Source: Cytophagaceae bacterium
GTDB taxonomy: Bacteria > Bacteroidota > Bacteroidia > Cytophagales > Spirosomataceae
Direction: 5' to 3'
Assembly: GCA_017984215.1 (NCBI GenBank)
Contig: JAGOAA010000004.1
Coordinates: 86,775-150,774 of the forward strand
DNA length: 64,000 bases
Positions 9,349-18,460 of the stretch are shown here, in pieces. Position 1 is the stretch's first letter. Every line of letters starts with the position of its first letter. Position numbers and translations under genes: made by a program. The notes under the pieces were generated by a model that had not been told where the DNA came from, searched no databases, and saw only the letters and a list, made by a program, of their open reading frames with translations.

Positions 9349-10377
9349 ATGTCTTCGATTTCTGCGCTACGCGCTCTATTAATTCCTGGTCAATCTGTTG
9401 TCATTACGACGCACTTCAATCCTGATTCTGATGCCATTGGTTCAAGTTTAGCTTGGCAGAAGTATTTGATTAAGAAGGGTTTGCAGGTTGATGTGGTTGT
9501 GCCATCAGGTCTGTCAAAGAACTTGACTTGGATGCCAGGAGCTGACGCGGTCTTGGACTTTGAAAATATTTTACACAAGACTACCATTGAAAACAAAATT
9601 CAGTCGGCAGATTGGCTGTTTTGTTTGGATTTCTCTGGCATGCAGCGTTTGCATGGGCTTGCGAATTGGGTGAAGTCGGCCCGTTGTCAAAAAGTCGTTA
9701 TCGATCATCATTTAGATCCGGAGGATTTTGCCGACTATTATTACCATCGTACGATTGCTGCCTCCACCTGTGAGTTAATCGTTGATTTGATCACGGAATG
9801 GGGTGATGCGGATTTGATCGATGAAGAGATGGGATCTTGCTTGTATTCGGGGATTATGACGGATACGGGTTCTTTTCGCCATCCGAATACGACAGCTCAC
9901 GTTCATGAGGTTGTGGCAACATTGATAAATAAAGGCGTGAATACGAATGCGGTACATCGCAAGGTATTTGATTCGGCGAGTTTACATCGCTTGCGTTTTT
10001 TGGGTCATGTATTAGCTAACCGTTTGGAATATTTACCTGAGTATCATTTGGCCTTGCTGTGGATAACGGAAGAGGATCAAAAACAATTTAATTCACAAGC
10101 GGGTGATACGGAGGGGATGGTAAATTATGGTTTGCAATTAGAAGGAGCGGTTTGGTCGATCTGTATGATTCAGCGTCCAGATGGCGTTAAGTTGTCATTC
10201 CGTTCGATTGAGCCATTTGCTGTGAATACATTTGCTTCGACCTATTTTGAGGGTGGGGGACATAAAAATGCATCGGGTGGAAGATTTTCTGCTGGAGGAA
10301 TCGAACAAGCGAAGGAAAAATTAAAGGAAGTGTTACCTTTGTATCTTTCTGAAATAAAACGAGTTAAAAATTTATAA
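9349..10377 (+). CDS. nrnA: DHH-family phosphoesterase (NrnA-like oligoribonuclease/pAp phosphatase)
   Basis: 342 residues from the ATG at 9349; the longer frame from 9262 would run through the promoter region and is rejected. DHH motifs are present: THFNPDSDAIGSSLA, the Asp of CLDFSG and VIDHHLDPEDF, which bind two metal ions. The C-terminal DHHA1 substrate domain ends in GGGHKNASGGRF. Enzymes of this type degrade nanoRNA and may hydrolyse pAp. It is directly followed by three FKBP-type lipoprotein genes, a neighbourhood recalling gliding-motility gldI loci. Confidence 0.88.
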   Translation: MSSISALRALLIPGQSVVITTHFNPDSDAIGSSLAWQKYLIKKGLQVDVVVPSGLSKNLTWMPGADAVLDFENILHKTTIENKIQSADWLFCLDFSGMQRLHGLANWVKSARCQKVVIDHHLDPEDFADYYYHRTIAASTCELIVDLITEWGDADLIDEEMGSCLYSGIMTDTGSFRHPNTTAHVHEVVATLINKGVNTNAVHRKVFDSASLHRLRFLGHVLANRLEYLPEYHLALLWITEEDQKQFNSQAGDTEGMVNYGLQLEGAVWSICMIQRPDGVKLSFRSIEPFAVNTFASTYFEGGGHKNASGGRFSAGGIEQAKEKLKEVLPLYLSEIKRVKNL

Positions 10378-10392
10378 AATAAACTAATAATC

Positions 10393-11256
10393 ATGCGTAA
10401 ATCGATTGGATTACTAGCTGTAGCTGCTGCGATGGTAGTGGGATGTGGCAAAGACAAAGTAGAGGTCATTGAAGGAGTGAAAATTCAAATTCACGAGCAT
10501 GACGATAAAGCACAAAAATTGAAAGATGGTGATATCATCACATTTGATTTGGTGATTCGTAATGGTGCAGATTCAGTTTTACAGGATACGCACAAAGAAG
10601 GCCAGCCAGGTAAAGGGATGGTTCAGGCGCCACAAGCGGCTCCAGGAATGTTCAAGGGTACATTTGAGAATGGATTACGTTTGTTGTCAGTAGGTGATTC
10701 GGCGACTATTTTGGTGCCAATCGATAGTTTGATTAAAACGGTTCAGGCTCCATTGCCTCCATTCTTGAAACCAGGAACAGATTTGAAATATTCGGTTCGT
10801 ATTTTGAAAGTTCAATCGAAAGGTGAATTTGAGAAAGAGATGGAAGCACAAGCGGCTGTTGCAAAGCAGAAAGCTGCTAAGTTAATTGCACAGGAGCCAG
10901 CATTGATTGCTGCTTATATTGCTAAAACAGGAAAAACTTTCCAAAAAACAGCATCAGGCTTGAATTATTCGATTGAAAAAGCGGGTTCAGGTCCGTCTCC
11001 TAAAATGGGTGAGACTTGGGTGGTAAATTACCGTGGTACATTCATGAATGGAAAAGAATTTGATAAAGGAAGTGCTGCTGAGATGCCATTGGGTCAAATG
11101 ATTCCAGGTTTTAATGAGGCCTTAACTTTAATGAAAGCTGGCGGAAAAGCAACATTTGTTATTCCTTCACCGATCGCTTACGGAGATCAACCTCGTGGTC
11201 CGATTCCAGCGAATTCGGTGCTTGTATTTGAATTGGAAGTTCTTTCGAAGAAATAA
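10393..11256 (+). CDS. FKBP-type peptidyl-prolyl isomerase lipoprotein 1
   Basis: 287 residues. The signal peptide has a lipobox ending MVVGC, so it is a predicted lipoprotein. An N-terminal FKBP-like half (about 30-135) is followed by a helical linker and a complete C-terminal FKBP domain (about 185-287), which includes GKEFDKGSAAEMPLGQMIPGFNEALTLM-type sequence (only part quoted: PLGQMIPGFNEAL) and the IAYGDQ and VFELEVL strands. It is a periplasmic folding helper; GldI of gliding bacteria has the same general design. It lies 15 bases after the DHH gene, and a 12-bp hairpin follows. Confidence 0.87.
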   Translation: MRKSIGLLAVAAAMVVGCGKDKVEVIEGVKIQIHEHDDKAQKLKDGDIITFDLVIRNGADSVLQDTHKEGQPGKGMVQAPQAAPGMFKGTFENGLRLLSVGDSATILVPIDSLIKTVQAPLPPFLKPGTDLKYSVRILKVQSKGEFEKEMEAQAAVAKQKAAKLIAQEPALIAAYIAKTGKTFQKTASGLNYSIEKAGSGPSPKMGETWVVNYRGTFMNGKEFDKGSAAEMPLGQMIPGFNEALTLMKAGGKATFVIPSPIAYGDQPRGPIPANSVLVFELEVLSKK

Positions 11257-11283
11257 TTTTCTGCTATTTTATTATCATTAATA

Positions 11284-11314
11284 CGAAATGCTAACCTAAA
11301 TCGTTAGCATTTCG
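11284..11314 (+). terminator. Perfect 12-bp stem-loop between the first and second FKBP genes
   Basis: CGAAATGCTAAC (11284-11295) pairs with GTTAGCATTTCG (11303-11314) around a 7-base loop. The downstream run is only mildly T-rich, so it may be a weak terminator or an mRNA-stabilising hairpin. Confidence 0.55.
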
Positions 11315-11350
11315 TTGGTTAATTGAGATTCATAATTAAATCAAAGTCGA

Positions 11351-12190
11351 TTGAAAAAGGTATTACTTGCATTTGGAATTATGTTAGGCATGACATCTTG
11401 TTTGTCTAATGTGGAGTTAGCAGATGAGGCGAAAGCGAAGGAGAGTCAGGCGCAGATCTTGTCCTATTTTGCTAAGTTGAATCAAAATCCTATCGCCATA
11501 GAAGATGGTTCATACTACTATGTTGCCAAGCCAAATGTTGCCGGCGAAAAGGCCTCTAAAGGGGATACCGTTAAGATGCATTATGTATTGTCCAACTTAC
11601 TAACTGGGGAGGTCTTGGATAGTACAAAAAATCCATTGGTCTATCAATATGGCTTCTTAAATCCCATTTATGCTAAATTGTTGGCTTATATCAAGGAGGG
11701 AGAGCAAGCTGTGATGGCGCTTCCTGGGACATCTCAGAGTTTTGTTGGTTTACCAGCCTATACACCTTTGAAAGTTTTGGTGAAGGATTATGTAGTACGC
11801 AGTCAAAAGGATCAAATTGAGGAATATATTGCGAAGAAAAAATTAACCGTAACCGAGCAAACGGCGAATGGTTTACGTTACATTCGATTAAATCCAGGGA
11901 CTGGCGAAATACCAGCGAGCGGTAAAGTTGTTAAATTGAAATACACAGGTCGTTTTTTGAATGGCTTTGCATTTGATGGCAATATGGCGCGGACAGATAG
12001 TTTTTCTGTGACTATTGGTGGTTCGTCAACGGTTGTTGGTTTTCAGACGGGTGTTGAAAAAATGCGTTTAGGTGAACGTGCTATCTTAGTCTTTCCGTCT
12101 ACCATAGGTTATGGTGAGAAGGGCTCTGGGTCAAGCATTCCAGGATATACACCACTAGTATTTGAAATCTATGTTGCCAAAATTGACTAA
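11351..12190 (+). CDS. FKBP-type peptidyl-prolyl isomerase lipoprotein 2
   Basis: 279 residues beginning at a TTG codon, which gives a proper signal peptide (two lysines, a hydrophobic core and the lipobox GMTSC). The next ATG would remove the positive N-terminus. The first half is a degenerate FKBP-like domain (FVGLPAYTPLKVLV end); the second half is a fuller FKBP domain (GFQTGVEKMRLGERAILVFP, IGYGEKGSG, YTPLVFEI). It is the second of three consecutive FKBP lipoproteins, which probably arose by duplication and divergence. Isomerase activity is inferred. Confidence 0.82.
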   Translation: MKKVLLAFGIMLGMTSCLSNVELADEAKAKESQAQILSYFAKLNQNPIAIEDGSYYYVAKPNVAGEKASKGDTVKMHYVLSNLLTGEVLDSTKNPLVYQYGFLNPIYAKLLAYIKEGEQAVMALPGTSQSFVGLPAYTPLKVLVKDYVVRSQKDQIEEYIAKKKLTVTEQTANGLRYIRLNPGTGEIPASGKVVKLKYTGRFLNGFAFDGNMARTDSFSVTIGGSSTVVGFQTGVEKMRLGERAILVFPSTIGYGEKGSGSSIPGYTPLVFEIYVAKID

Positions 12191-12194
12191 TCCG

Positions 12195-13085
12195 ATGAAA
12201 TATATTTTTGGGATATTGTTTCTCTTTACAGCGTTTTTAACTAGCTGTACGATGGATACTGTGGATGAACAAGCCAATAAGAATGAGCTTGATATTCAGA
12301 ATTACATCAAGCAAAGAAATTTGACGATGCAGAAGTCGGCAGACGGCTTATACTACCAATTGAATACAACGGGTAGTACAGGAAAGCTTAAGAATTTAGG
12401 GGATCTAGTTACCTTTCATTACAAGATAACGCTGCTTGACGGAACGATTGTTGACAGCACATCACGAGCTAAAAACATAAACCGGTCCAGTGTTTGGGGT
12501 TTATCTAAATCAATCTTTACGCTCCCGCTTTCTTTATTGAAAGAAGGGGAGAGTGGCCTATTTTTACTGCCTTCGGCCTTAGGTTTTGGTGGGACTTCTT
12601 ACGGTAATATTCCGGCATTTTCTGTGCTTAAATTAGAGCTAAGCATTGAAGCCGTTCGCAATGAAGCGGAGCAAATTGCTTTGATTCAAAAAACCTATGG
12701 AATTGTTAATCCTGAGAAAACGAGTTCGGGGCTATTGTTTTCCAAAATCGTAGATAACCCGAGCGGTGCGTTGATTTCAGCGGATGCGCCTGTCTTGGTT
12801 AATTATATAGGTCGATTGCCTTATAGTTACATGCATGCGGATGCATCGGGATCGTATGTTTACAATGCGATTTTTGGTTCGGGTACCTTAGGAACACCTA
12901 CAGTTCCATTTATTCTTAGTAACAATAATTTGATTGCGGGATTTACTGAGGCGTTGAAGAAAATGCGTGTGGGAGAGAAGGCCGCAGTCATTATTCCGTA
13001 TTCATTGGGTTATGGGACGGCAGGCAATGATGCTATTCCCGGCTATTCTCCTTTGTATTTTGAAATTACGACCGTAGCTCCTTAG
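12195..13085 (+). CDS. FKBP-like lipoprotein 3 (divergent)
   Basis: 296 residues from the ATG at 12195, four bases after the previous stop; a longer frame starting at 12162 overlaps the upstream gene and spoils the signal peptide. The lipobox is FLTSC. Two FKBP-like halves are recognisable: LGDLVTFHYKITLLDGTIVD near the front, and LIAGFTEALKKMRVGEKAAV with LGYGTAGNDAIPGYSPLYFE at the end. Both are more divergent than in the first paralogue and catalytic competence is uncertain. It is probably translated with its upstream paralogue and followed 5 bases later by rdgB. Confidence 0.75.
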   Translation: MKYIFGILFLFTAFLTSCTMDTVDEQANKNELDIQNYIKQRNLTMQKSADGLYYQLNTTGSTGKLKNLGDLVTFHYKITLLDGTIVDSTSRAKNINRSSVWGLSKSIFTLPLSLLKEGESGLFLLPSALGFGGTSYGNIPAFSVLKLELSIEAVRNEAEQIALIQKTYGIVNPEKTSSGLLFSKIVDNPSGALISADAPVLVNYIGRLPYSYMHADASGSYVYNAIFGSGTLGTPTVPFILSNNNLIAGFTEALKKMRVGEKAAVIIPYSLGYGTAGNDAIPGYSPLYFEITTVAP

Positions 13086-13090
13086 TATAC

Positions 13091-13687
13091 ATGAAACCAA
13101 CCATTTACTTAGCTACCCAAAACAAACATAAAATTGAAGAAATAAAAGATCTCCTCGGGGATCTTTTTGACATTCATACGGTATTCGAATTGGGTTTGTC
13201 GATTGAAATTCCTGAGACGGGTCATACGTTGCAGGAAAATGCTAGACAAAAGGCTGAATACATCGCGGAACATTTTCAGGTGACCTGCTTATCAGATGAT
13301 TCGGGTTTGGAAGTTAATGCCTTGGGAGGAAGACCTGGGGTTTATTCTGCTCGCTATGCTGGAGAACCCAAAGATGATGCTGCGAATGTCGATAAATTGC
13401 TTTTTGAATTGAGTGATTCCGAAGAGCGTTCTGCACGTTTTGTTACGGTTTTGACCTTACATCATCAAGGGCAATATGTTAGTTTTGAGGGGGAGGTATT
13501 AGGTGATATCGTGCGGGAGCCTCGAGGCAAGCAGGGTTTTGGATATGATCCCGTTTTTCAGCCATTAGGTAACGATAGAACGTTTGCTGAAATGTCAATG
13601 GCAGAAAAAAATGCATTAGCCCATCGGGCACGTGCGATGCAAAAGTTTAAAAGCTTTCTAGCTGAAACGGATTTTTTAGGCTTCTAA
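13091..13687 (+). CDS. rdgB: XTP/dITP diphosphatase (non-canonical purine NTP pyrophosphatase)
   Basis: 198 residues, the normal HAM1/RdgB size. It cleans ITP, dITP and XTP from the nucleotide pool. Motifs are the N-terminal YLATQNKHKIEEIKDLL, the central SDDSGLEVNALGGRPGVYSA and the GKQGFGYDPVFQP loop, with a C-terminal EKNALAHRARA. It follows the third FKBP gene by 5 bases and is likely in the same transcript, a loose functional link only. Confidence 0.96.
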   Translation: MKPTIYLATQNKHKIEEIKDLLGDLFDIHTVFELGLSIEIPETGHTLQENARQKAEYIAEHFQVTCLSDDSGLEVNALGGRPGVYSARYAGEPKDDAANVDKLLFELSDSEERSARFVTVLTLHHQGQYVSFEGEVLGDIVREPRGKQGFGYDPVFQPLGNDRTFAEMSMAEKNALAHRARAMQKFKSFLAETDFLGF

Positions 13688-13740
13688 TAGCTGAAATATC
13701 GATGTAATTCATATTTTTGAAAGATTTTACCCTTTTCATA

Positions 13741-16263
13741 ATGTTCAAACGCGGTGGCCTTTGTGGGCTTCTATTTTTCTGTCTGTTGTGTGCGCAGTCT
13801 GCTTTTTCACAAGTTGTGATTAAAGGACGTGTAACAGATGCCGCGAATGGGGATCCGATTCCATTTGCCTCGGTCGGGGTGATAGGTTTAAATTACGGTG
13901 CTACCACCAACTTTCAGGGCGAATTTACCTTGCATGCCAAATCCATGTCTGATTCACTTTTTGCGTCGGTTGTTGGTTATAAGAAGCGGATTAAATGGGT
14001 CGATAAGAAATTAAAAACCCTTGAAGTTGATTTTCAATTGGAATCTGCGACCAAGGAAATGGCTGAGGTGATGGTTTATTCAGGTGAAAATCCCGCGTTC
14101 AAGATTCTTCGCAATGTACTCAAGCATCGCGCATACAACGACCGCAGCAAGCTTGAATCTTATGAATATTCTTCTTATTCCAAGATGGAGCTTGACGTTG
14201 ATAATATCTCTGAAAAATTCAAGGATCGTAAGATCATGCGGGATATCTCAGAGGCTGTTAAGAAATTTGAAAAATTGGCTGGAGATGATGGGAAATTGGT
14301 TATCCCGACCTACATCTCTGAGTCCATCTCTAAGTTTTATTACCGGGATTCCCCTCAGCGGAAGCGTGAGCATGTATTAAAGACCAATATTAAAGGGGTC
14401 GGTGTGAAGGAAGGAAGTGTGATTTCTCAATTGGTTGGCGGAAATTTAGTCGCGAATTATAATTTTTATCAATCGTACGTTTCCTTTTTCGGCAAGGATT
14501 TTGCTAGTCCCATCGGGGATACCTGGAAAGGGAATTATACGTATTACTTAGGGGATACGGTTAATGTTGATGGGCATGTGTGCTATCAATTGGACTTCGA
14601 TCCTCGGAATCCCATGGACCTTGTTTTTTCGGGTCAAATGTGGATTGATACAACATCCTATGCGTTAGTGCAGATCGATGCATCTGTCGATAAGGCAGCC
14701 AATCTGAATTTTATTGATAAGATTAAGATTTCTCAAGAACTCGAGCAGACAGAAACGGGTGCTTGGCTACCGGCAAAGACGCGATTTTTGATTGATATTG
14801 AAGAGATTACGAAGAATTCAGCGGGAATGTTGTTGAAGATGTACATCTCCAATAAAGATTTTGTGGTCAATAAACCCCATCCACTTTCTTTCTATGATTT
14901 GGCCTCCGAGGTAGCTGAAGATGCCAAAGAGCCCGATCCGAATTATTGGAAGTTTGCCCGCCATGAACCCTTAAGTAGGCAGGATTTAATTGCCTCATCC
15001 TTGATAGATTCGGTCAAGAATTTACCTGTTGTGCGCAGTTATGTGGAAGTCGCTGAAATTGTTGTCAGCGGATTTAAAAAGTTCAACAATATAGAATTTG
15101 GCCCCTATATTAACAGTTTTGCAATTAATAAGGTTGAGGGAGCGCGTTTCCGATTAGGTTTTCGGACGAATGCCAACTTTGATAAAAACTGGATCTTACG
15201 AGGTAATGTGGGATTTGGAACAAAAGACTTGGTCCCTAAATATTCGGCTGAGGTAAACTATTTGTTTTCGAGGAAAAAGTGGACGATGGCTGGAATTCGG
15301 CATAGTTACGATATTGAACGCGTGGGCTTGACGCCCGAGTTGATTGGAGACAATAAATTGTTTTATGCTTTTACCCGTTGGGGGGCATTTTCAGGCGCGT
15401 TTTTTCGTCGGGAAAGTGAAGCATTTTTTACCACAGAATTAATCAAAGGCTTGAGCATTACAAGTTCCTTACATACGCGTTCGTTTGATCCATTATTCCG
15501 TTTTCAATATCGCTTGAATCCCGAGTTGGGAAAAGCTTCTCCTGTTCAAGATTACTACCAAGAGTCTTTTGTGACCTTGGAGGCACGTTTCGCACGTAAT
15601 GAAACGTATATCATGAATGGTAACGAAAAGATCACCTTGGCTACCAAACGAATTCCCGTGATTACATTCAAATACCAACGGGGGATAAAAGGATTTTTAG
15701 GGGGTGATTTTGATTATGAGCGTTTCACGTTGAAAGCACACCAAACGTTCCGCCTGGGTCTATTGGGTCGTTCAGATTATACTTTGTCGGCCGGATATAC
15801 ACCCTCCAATCTGCCTGCACCCTTGTTATTTCCCCATTTAGGTAATGAGACGTTTTTCTTTGTACGAAGTGCCTTCTCGACGATGAATTATTTTGAATTT
15901 GTGAGTGATCGATATGCTTCATTGCAGTTGAATCATAATTTCGAGGGCTTGCTTTTTAATCGTTTACCTCTAATTAAAAAATTGAAATGGCGTTTTATTG
16001 CGAGTTCCAATATTTTAATGGGTAGTCAGCGTAAATCGAACCAAGAGATTATGAAAGATGTCAATAACCCGTTGAAATCGAAATTTTTGGACCAATATGC
16101 CTTTGATTCCTTAGATCCGAATAAACCCTTTGTGGAAGTTGGATATGGTATTGATAACATATTTAAAATATTTCGCTTACAAGCATTTCATCGGCTAAGC
16201 TATTTGGATCATGGAAATCCGCAGCGTTTCCGTTTGATGGCGTCAATCAATTTTGCGTTTTAG
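13741..16263 (+). CDS. DUF5686/carboxypeptidase-regulatory-like outer membrane protein
   Basis: 840 residues from the ATG at 13741 (a TTG at 13717 would add eight residues ahead of the signal peptide). The signal sequence ends near SAFSQ. Residues about 25-110 form a CarboxypepD_reg-like beta domain (IKGRVTDAANGDPIPFASV), typical of Bacteroidota surface proteins. The remainder matches the DUF5686 pattern and ends in alternating aromatic strands with a terminal Phe, as in an outer-membrane barrel. Function is unknown; no plug domain or TonB box is evident. It stands between rdgB and plsY. Confidence 0.78.
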   Translation: MFKRGGLCGLLFFCLLCAQSAFSQVVIKGRVTDAANGDPIPFASVGVIGLNYGATTNFQGEFTLHAKSMSDSLFASVVGYKKRIKWVDKKLKTLEVDFQLESATKEMAEVMVYSGENPAFKILRNVLKHRAYNDRSKLESYEYSSYSKMELDVDNISEKFKDRKIMRDISEAVKKFEKLAGDDGKLVIPTYISESISKFYYRDSPQRKREHVLKTNIKGVGVKEGSVISQLVGGNLVANYNFYQSYVSFFGKDFASPIGDTWKGNYTYYLGDTVNVDGHVCYQLDFDPRNPMDLVFSGQMWIDTTSYALVQIDASVDKAANLNFIDKIKISQELEQTETGAWLPAKTRFLIDIEEITKNSAGMLLKMYISNKDFVVNKPHPLSFYDLASEVAEDAKEPDPNYWKFARHEPLSRQDLIASSLIDSVKNLPVVRSYVEVAEIVVSGFKKFNNIEFGPYINSFAINKVEGARFRLGFRTNANFDKNWILRGNVGFGTKDLVPKYSAEVNYLFSRKKWTMAGIRHSYDIERVGLTPELIGDNKLFYAFTRWGAFSGAFFRRESEAFFTTELIKGLSITSSLHTRSFDPLFRFQYRLNPELGKASPVQDYYQESFVTLEARFARNETYIMNGNEKITLATKRIPVITFKYQRGIKGFLGGDFDYERFTLKAHQTFRLGLLGRSDYTLSAGYTPSNLPAPLLFPHLGNETFFFVRSAFSTMNYFEFVSDRYASLQLNHNFEGLLFNRLPLIKKLKWRFIASSNILMGSQRKSNQEIMKDVNNPLKSKFLDQYAFDSLDPNKPFVEVGYGIDNIFKIFRLQAFHRLSYLDHGNPQRFRLMASINFAF

Positions 16264-16326
16264 TCTATGTTTTTGGTATATTATTAAGACGAAAATTTAA
16301 ACATTTCAAGAACTTTTTTGGTCTTC

Positions 16327-16357
16327 TTGATTTTCGCTGGTAACGGGACTATATTTG
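16327..16357 (+). promoter_or_regulatory. Promoter for plsY
   Basis: TTG (16327-16329), 20 bases, TATATTTG (16350-16357), 32 bases before the plsY ATG. It is an exact Bacteroidota-type match. Confidence 0.6.
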
Positions 16358-16389
16358 AAACTCGGCAATCAATTGCCTTTTAACGAATT

Positions 16390-17028
16390 ATGATTTTTAT
16401 TATTGCAGGTCTTTCTATTTTAAGTTATTTATTGGGTTCGATCCCAACTGCAATCTGGTATGGTACCAATTACCATGGAATCGATATTCGTACGCAGGGT
16501 AGTGGAAATGCGGGAGCTACGAATACCTTTCGCGTATTAGGCAAGAAGGCCGGAAGCATCGTATTGTTTGTTGATGCGTTAAAAGGATTTTTGGCCACAG
16601 GCTTAGCAGCCGTCTTGTATTACTTTCATTTGATTGATTGGCAAACGTGTGTCACTTTAAAGATTTTCTTTGGTTTCTTAGCCATCATCGGTCATCTACT
16701 TCCTGTATTCTGTGATTTTAAAGGAGGGAAAGGGGTTGCGACAACCTTGGGAATGGTTCTAGCCTTACATCCATTGGCTGCGCTCGTGAGCATCGCTGTC
16801 TTCTTAGTTGTTTTTGGCATTTCGCACTATGTTTCCTTAGGCTCTATGGTCGCTTCGATTGTATTTCCTTTGTTGTTGACCTATGGTGTATTTGGTGAGG
16901 AGATTCCTACGCTCATCTATTTTGGTTATTTCATCGCCTTTCTCGTTGTGTTCACGCATCGCATGAACATCGTACGGATCTTTCAGGGAACTGAAAATCG
17001 TATGTATCTGATACCTTCAAAGAAGTAA
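16390..17028 (+). CDS. plsY: Glycerol-3-phosphate acyltransferase PlsY
   Basis: 212 residues with five or more hydrophobic segments, an inner-membrane protein. It transfers the acyl group from acyl-phosphate (made by PlsX) to glycerol-3-phosphate. The three cytoplasmic motifs are visible: LGSIPTAIWYG with GSGNAGATNTFR, then FKGGKGVATTLG, and a C-terminal motif near RMNIVRIFQGTENR. It is separated from plsX by about 11 kb and has its own promoter. Confidence 0.96.
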   Translation: MIFIIAGLSILSYLLGSIPTAIWYGTNYHGIDIRTQGSGNAGATNTFRVLGKKAGSIVLFVDALKGFLATGLAAVLYYFHLIDWQTCVTLKIFFGFLAIIGHLLPVFCDFKGGKGVATTLGMVLALHPLAALVSIAVFLVVFGISHYVSLGSMVASIVFPLLLTYGVFGEEIPTLIYFGYFIAFLVVFTHRMNIVRIFQGTENRMYLIPSKK

Positions 17029-17046
17029 AGCCTCAGTTTATTTTTT

Positions 17047-17054
17047 TATATTTG
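17047..17054 (+). promoter_or_regulatory. Candidate -7 element for the M20 dipeptidase-murQ pair
   Basis: TATATTTG matches TAnnTTTG, 34 bases upstream of the ATG at 17089. No clear -33 TTG is present. Confidence 0.35.
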
Positions 17055-17088
17055 TTCGTGGAAAGCTAATTCATTCCGCCTACATGAT

Positions 17089-18459
17089 ATGACACAAACT
17101 CAACAGTATATTGACGCAAATCGCGATCGTTTTTTAGCCGAACTTCTTGATTTTTTACGTATTCCTTCCATCTCGGCGGATCCTGCCTATGCCGGTTCGG
17201 TACGCCAAACGGCGGAATGGGTGGCCAAAAATCTTCGTCAAGCGGGTGCCGACCAAGTACGGTTGGAAGAGACAGCTGGATTTCCAATCGTATATGGAGA
17301 AAAGATGGTTGATCCGAGTGCTCCGACGGTTTTGGTGTATGGGCATTACGATGTTCAGCCTGCTGATCCTTTGGAATTGTGGGACAATCCTCCATTTGAA
17401 CCTGTGATTAAAGATGGCTTGATTTTTGCTCGTGGAGCTTGCGACGATAAGGGACAAGTTTTTATGCATGTCAAAGCATTTGAAGCCATGCTAGCGAGTG
17501 GTGAATTAGCCTGCAATGTGAAGTTTATGATTGAAGGGGAAGAGGAAGTAGGTTCAGATAATTTAGGTTTGTTCGTCGCTTCAAATAAAGATTTGTTGAA
17601 AGCAGATGTTATTTTAATCTCTGATACTGCGATAATTGCCAATGATATTCCATCCATTGATGTTGGTTTACGTGGCTTGAGTTATATGGAAGTGGCGGTT
17701 CAAGGGCCTAACCGTGATTTGCATTCAGGTGTTTACGGTGGTGCTGTTGCCAATCCAATCAATATTTTATGTCAAATGATTGCCTCGTTGCACGATGAGT
17801 TTAATCATATCACAATCCCTGGATTTTACGATGGTGTGTTAGATCTGAGCGCTTCCGATCGCGCAGCGATGGCTCAAACGCCTTTTGATTTAGAAGCTTA
17901 CCAAAAGGATTTAGGAATCCAGTCGGTGCACGGCGAGAAAGGTTATTCGACAATTGAGCGTGCGTCGATTCGTCCTACCTTGGATGTCAACGGTATTTGG
18001 GGCGGTTATACTGGCGAGGGAGCGAAGACGGTTTTGCCATCGATGGCTTATGCGAAAATTTCTATGCGTCTAGTTCCGAATCAAAGTTCTGATGAGATCA
18101 CACGTTTATTCACAGAACATTTTATATCGATTGCTCCGAAAGGTGTGAAAGTGAGTGTCAAAGCGCATCATGGAGGAGAAGCTTATTTAATGCCTACGGA
18201 TAGCATTGCATACCAAGCGGCTTCGGATGCTTTGGCAACAACTTTTGGAAAAGAACCTGTGCCTACCCGTGGTGGAGGAAGTATTCCGATTGTCGCTTTG
18301 TTCGAAAAGGAATTGGGCGTGAAGTCGATTTTGATGGGCTTTGGTTTAGATACGGATGCGATTCATTCGCCTAATGAACATTACGGCTTGTTTAATTTTT
18401 ATAAGGGAATTGAAACGATTCCTCATTTCTTCTCGAACTACAAGCAATTATCCAACTAA
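17089..18459 (+). CDS. M20-family metallo-dipeptidase
   Basis: 456 residues. It resembles CNDP/PepV-like M20 peptidases: LVYGHYDVQPADP (metal-binding His and Asp), ARGACDDKGQ (bridging Asp), MIEGEEEVGS (catalytic Glu pair), a lid domain (about 205-335) and a C-terminal His in DAIHSPNEHYG. It is a cytosolic enzyme that cleaves small peptides. Only one base separates its stop from the murQ start, so the two are translationally coupled; a role in recycling cell-wall or nutrient peptides would fit but is inferred. Confidence 0.88.
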   Translation: MTQTQQYIDANRDRFLAELLDFLRIPSISADPAYAGSVRQTAEWVAKNLRQAGADQVRLEETAGFPIVYGEKMVDPSAPTVLVYGHYDVQPADPLELWDNPPFEPVIKDGLIFARGACDDKGQVFMHVKAFEAMLASGELACNVKFMIEGEEEVGSDNLGLFVASNKDLLKADVILISDTAIIANDIPSIDVGLRGLSYMEVAVQGPNRDLHSGVYGGAVANPINILCQMIASLHDEFNHITIPGFYDGVLDLSASDRAAMAQTPFDLEAYQKDLGIQSVHGEKGYSTIERASIRPTLDVNGIWGGYTGEGAKTVLPSMAYAKISMRLVPNQSSDEITRLFTEHFISIAPKGVKVSVKAHHGGEAYLMPTDSIAYQAASDALATTFGKEPVPTRGGGSIPIVALFEKELGVKSILMGFGLDTDAIHSPNEHYGLFNFYKGIETIPHFFSNYKQLSN

Positions 18460-18460
18460 G

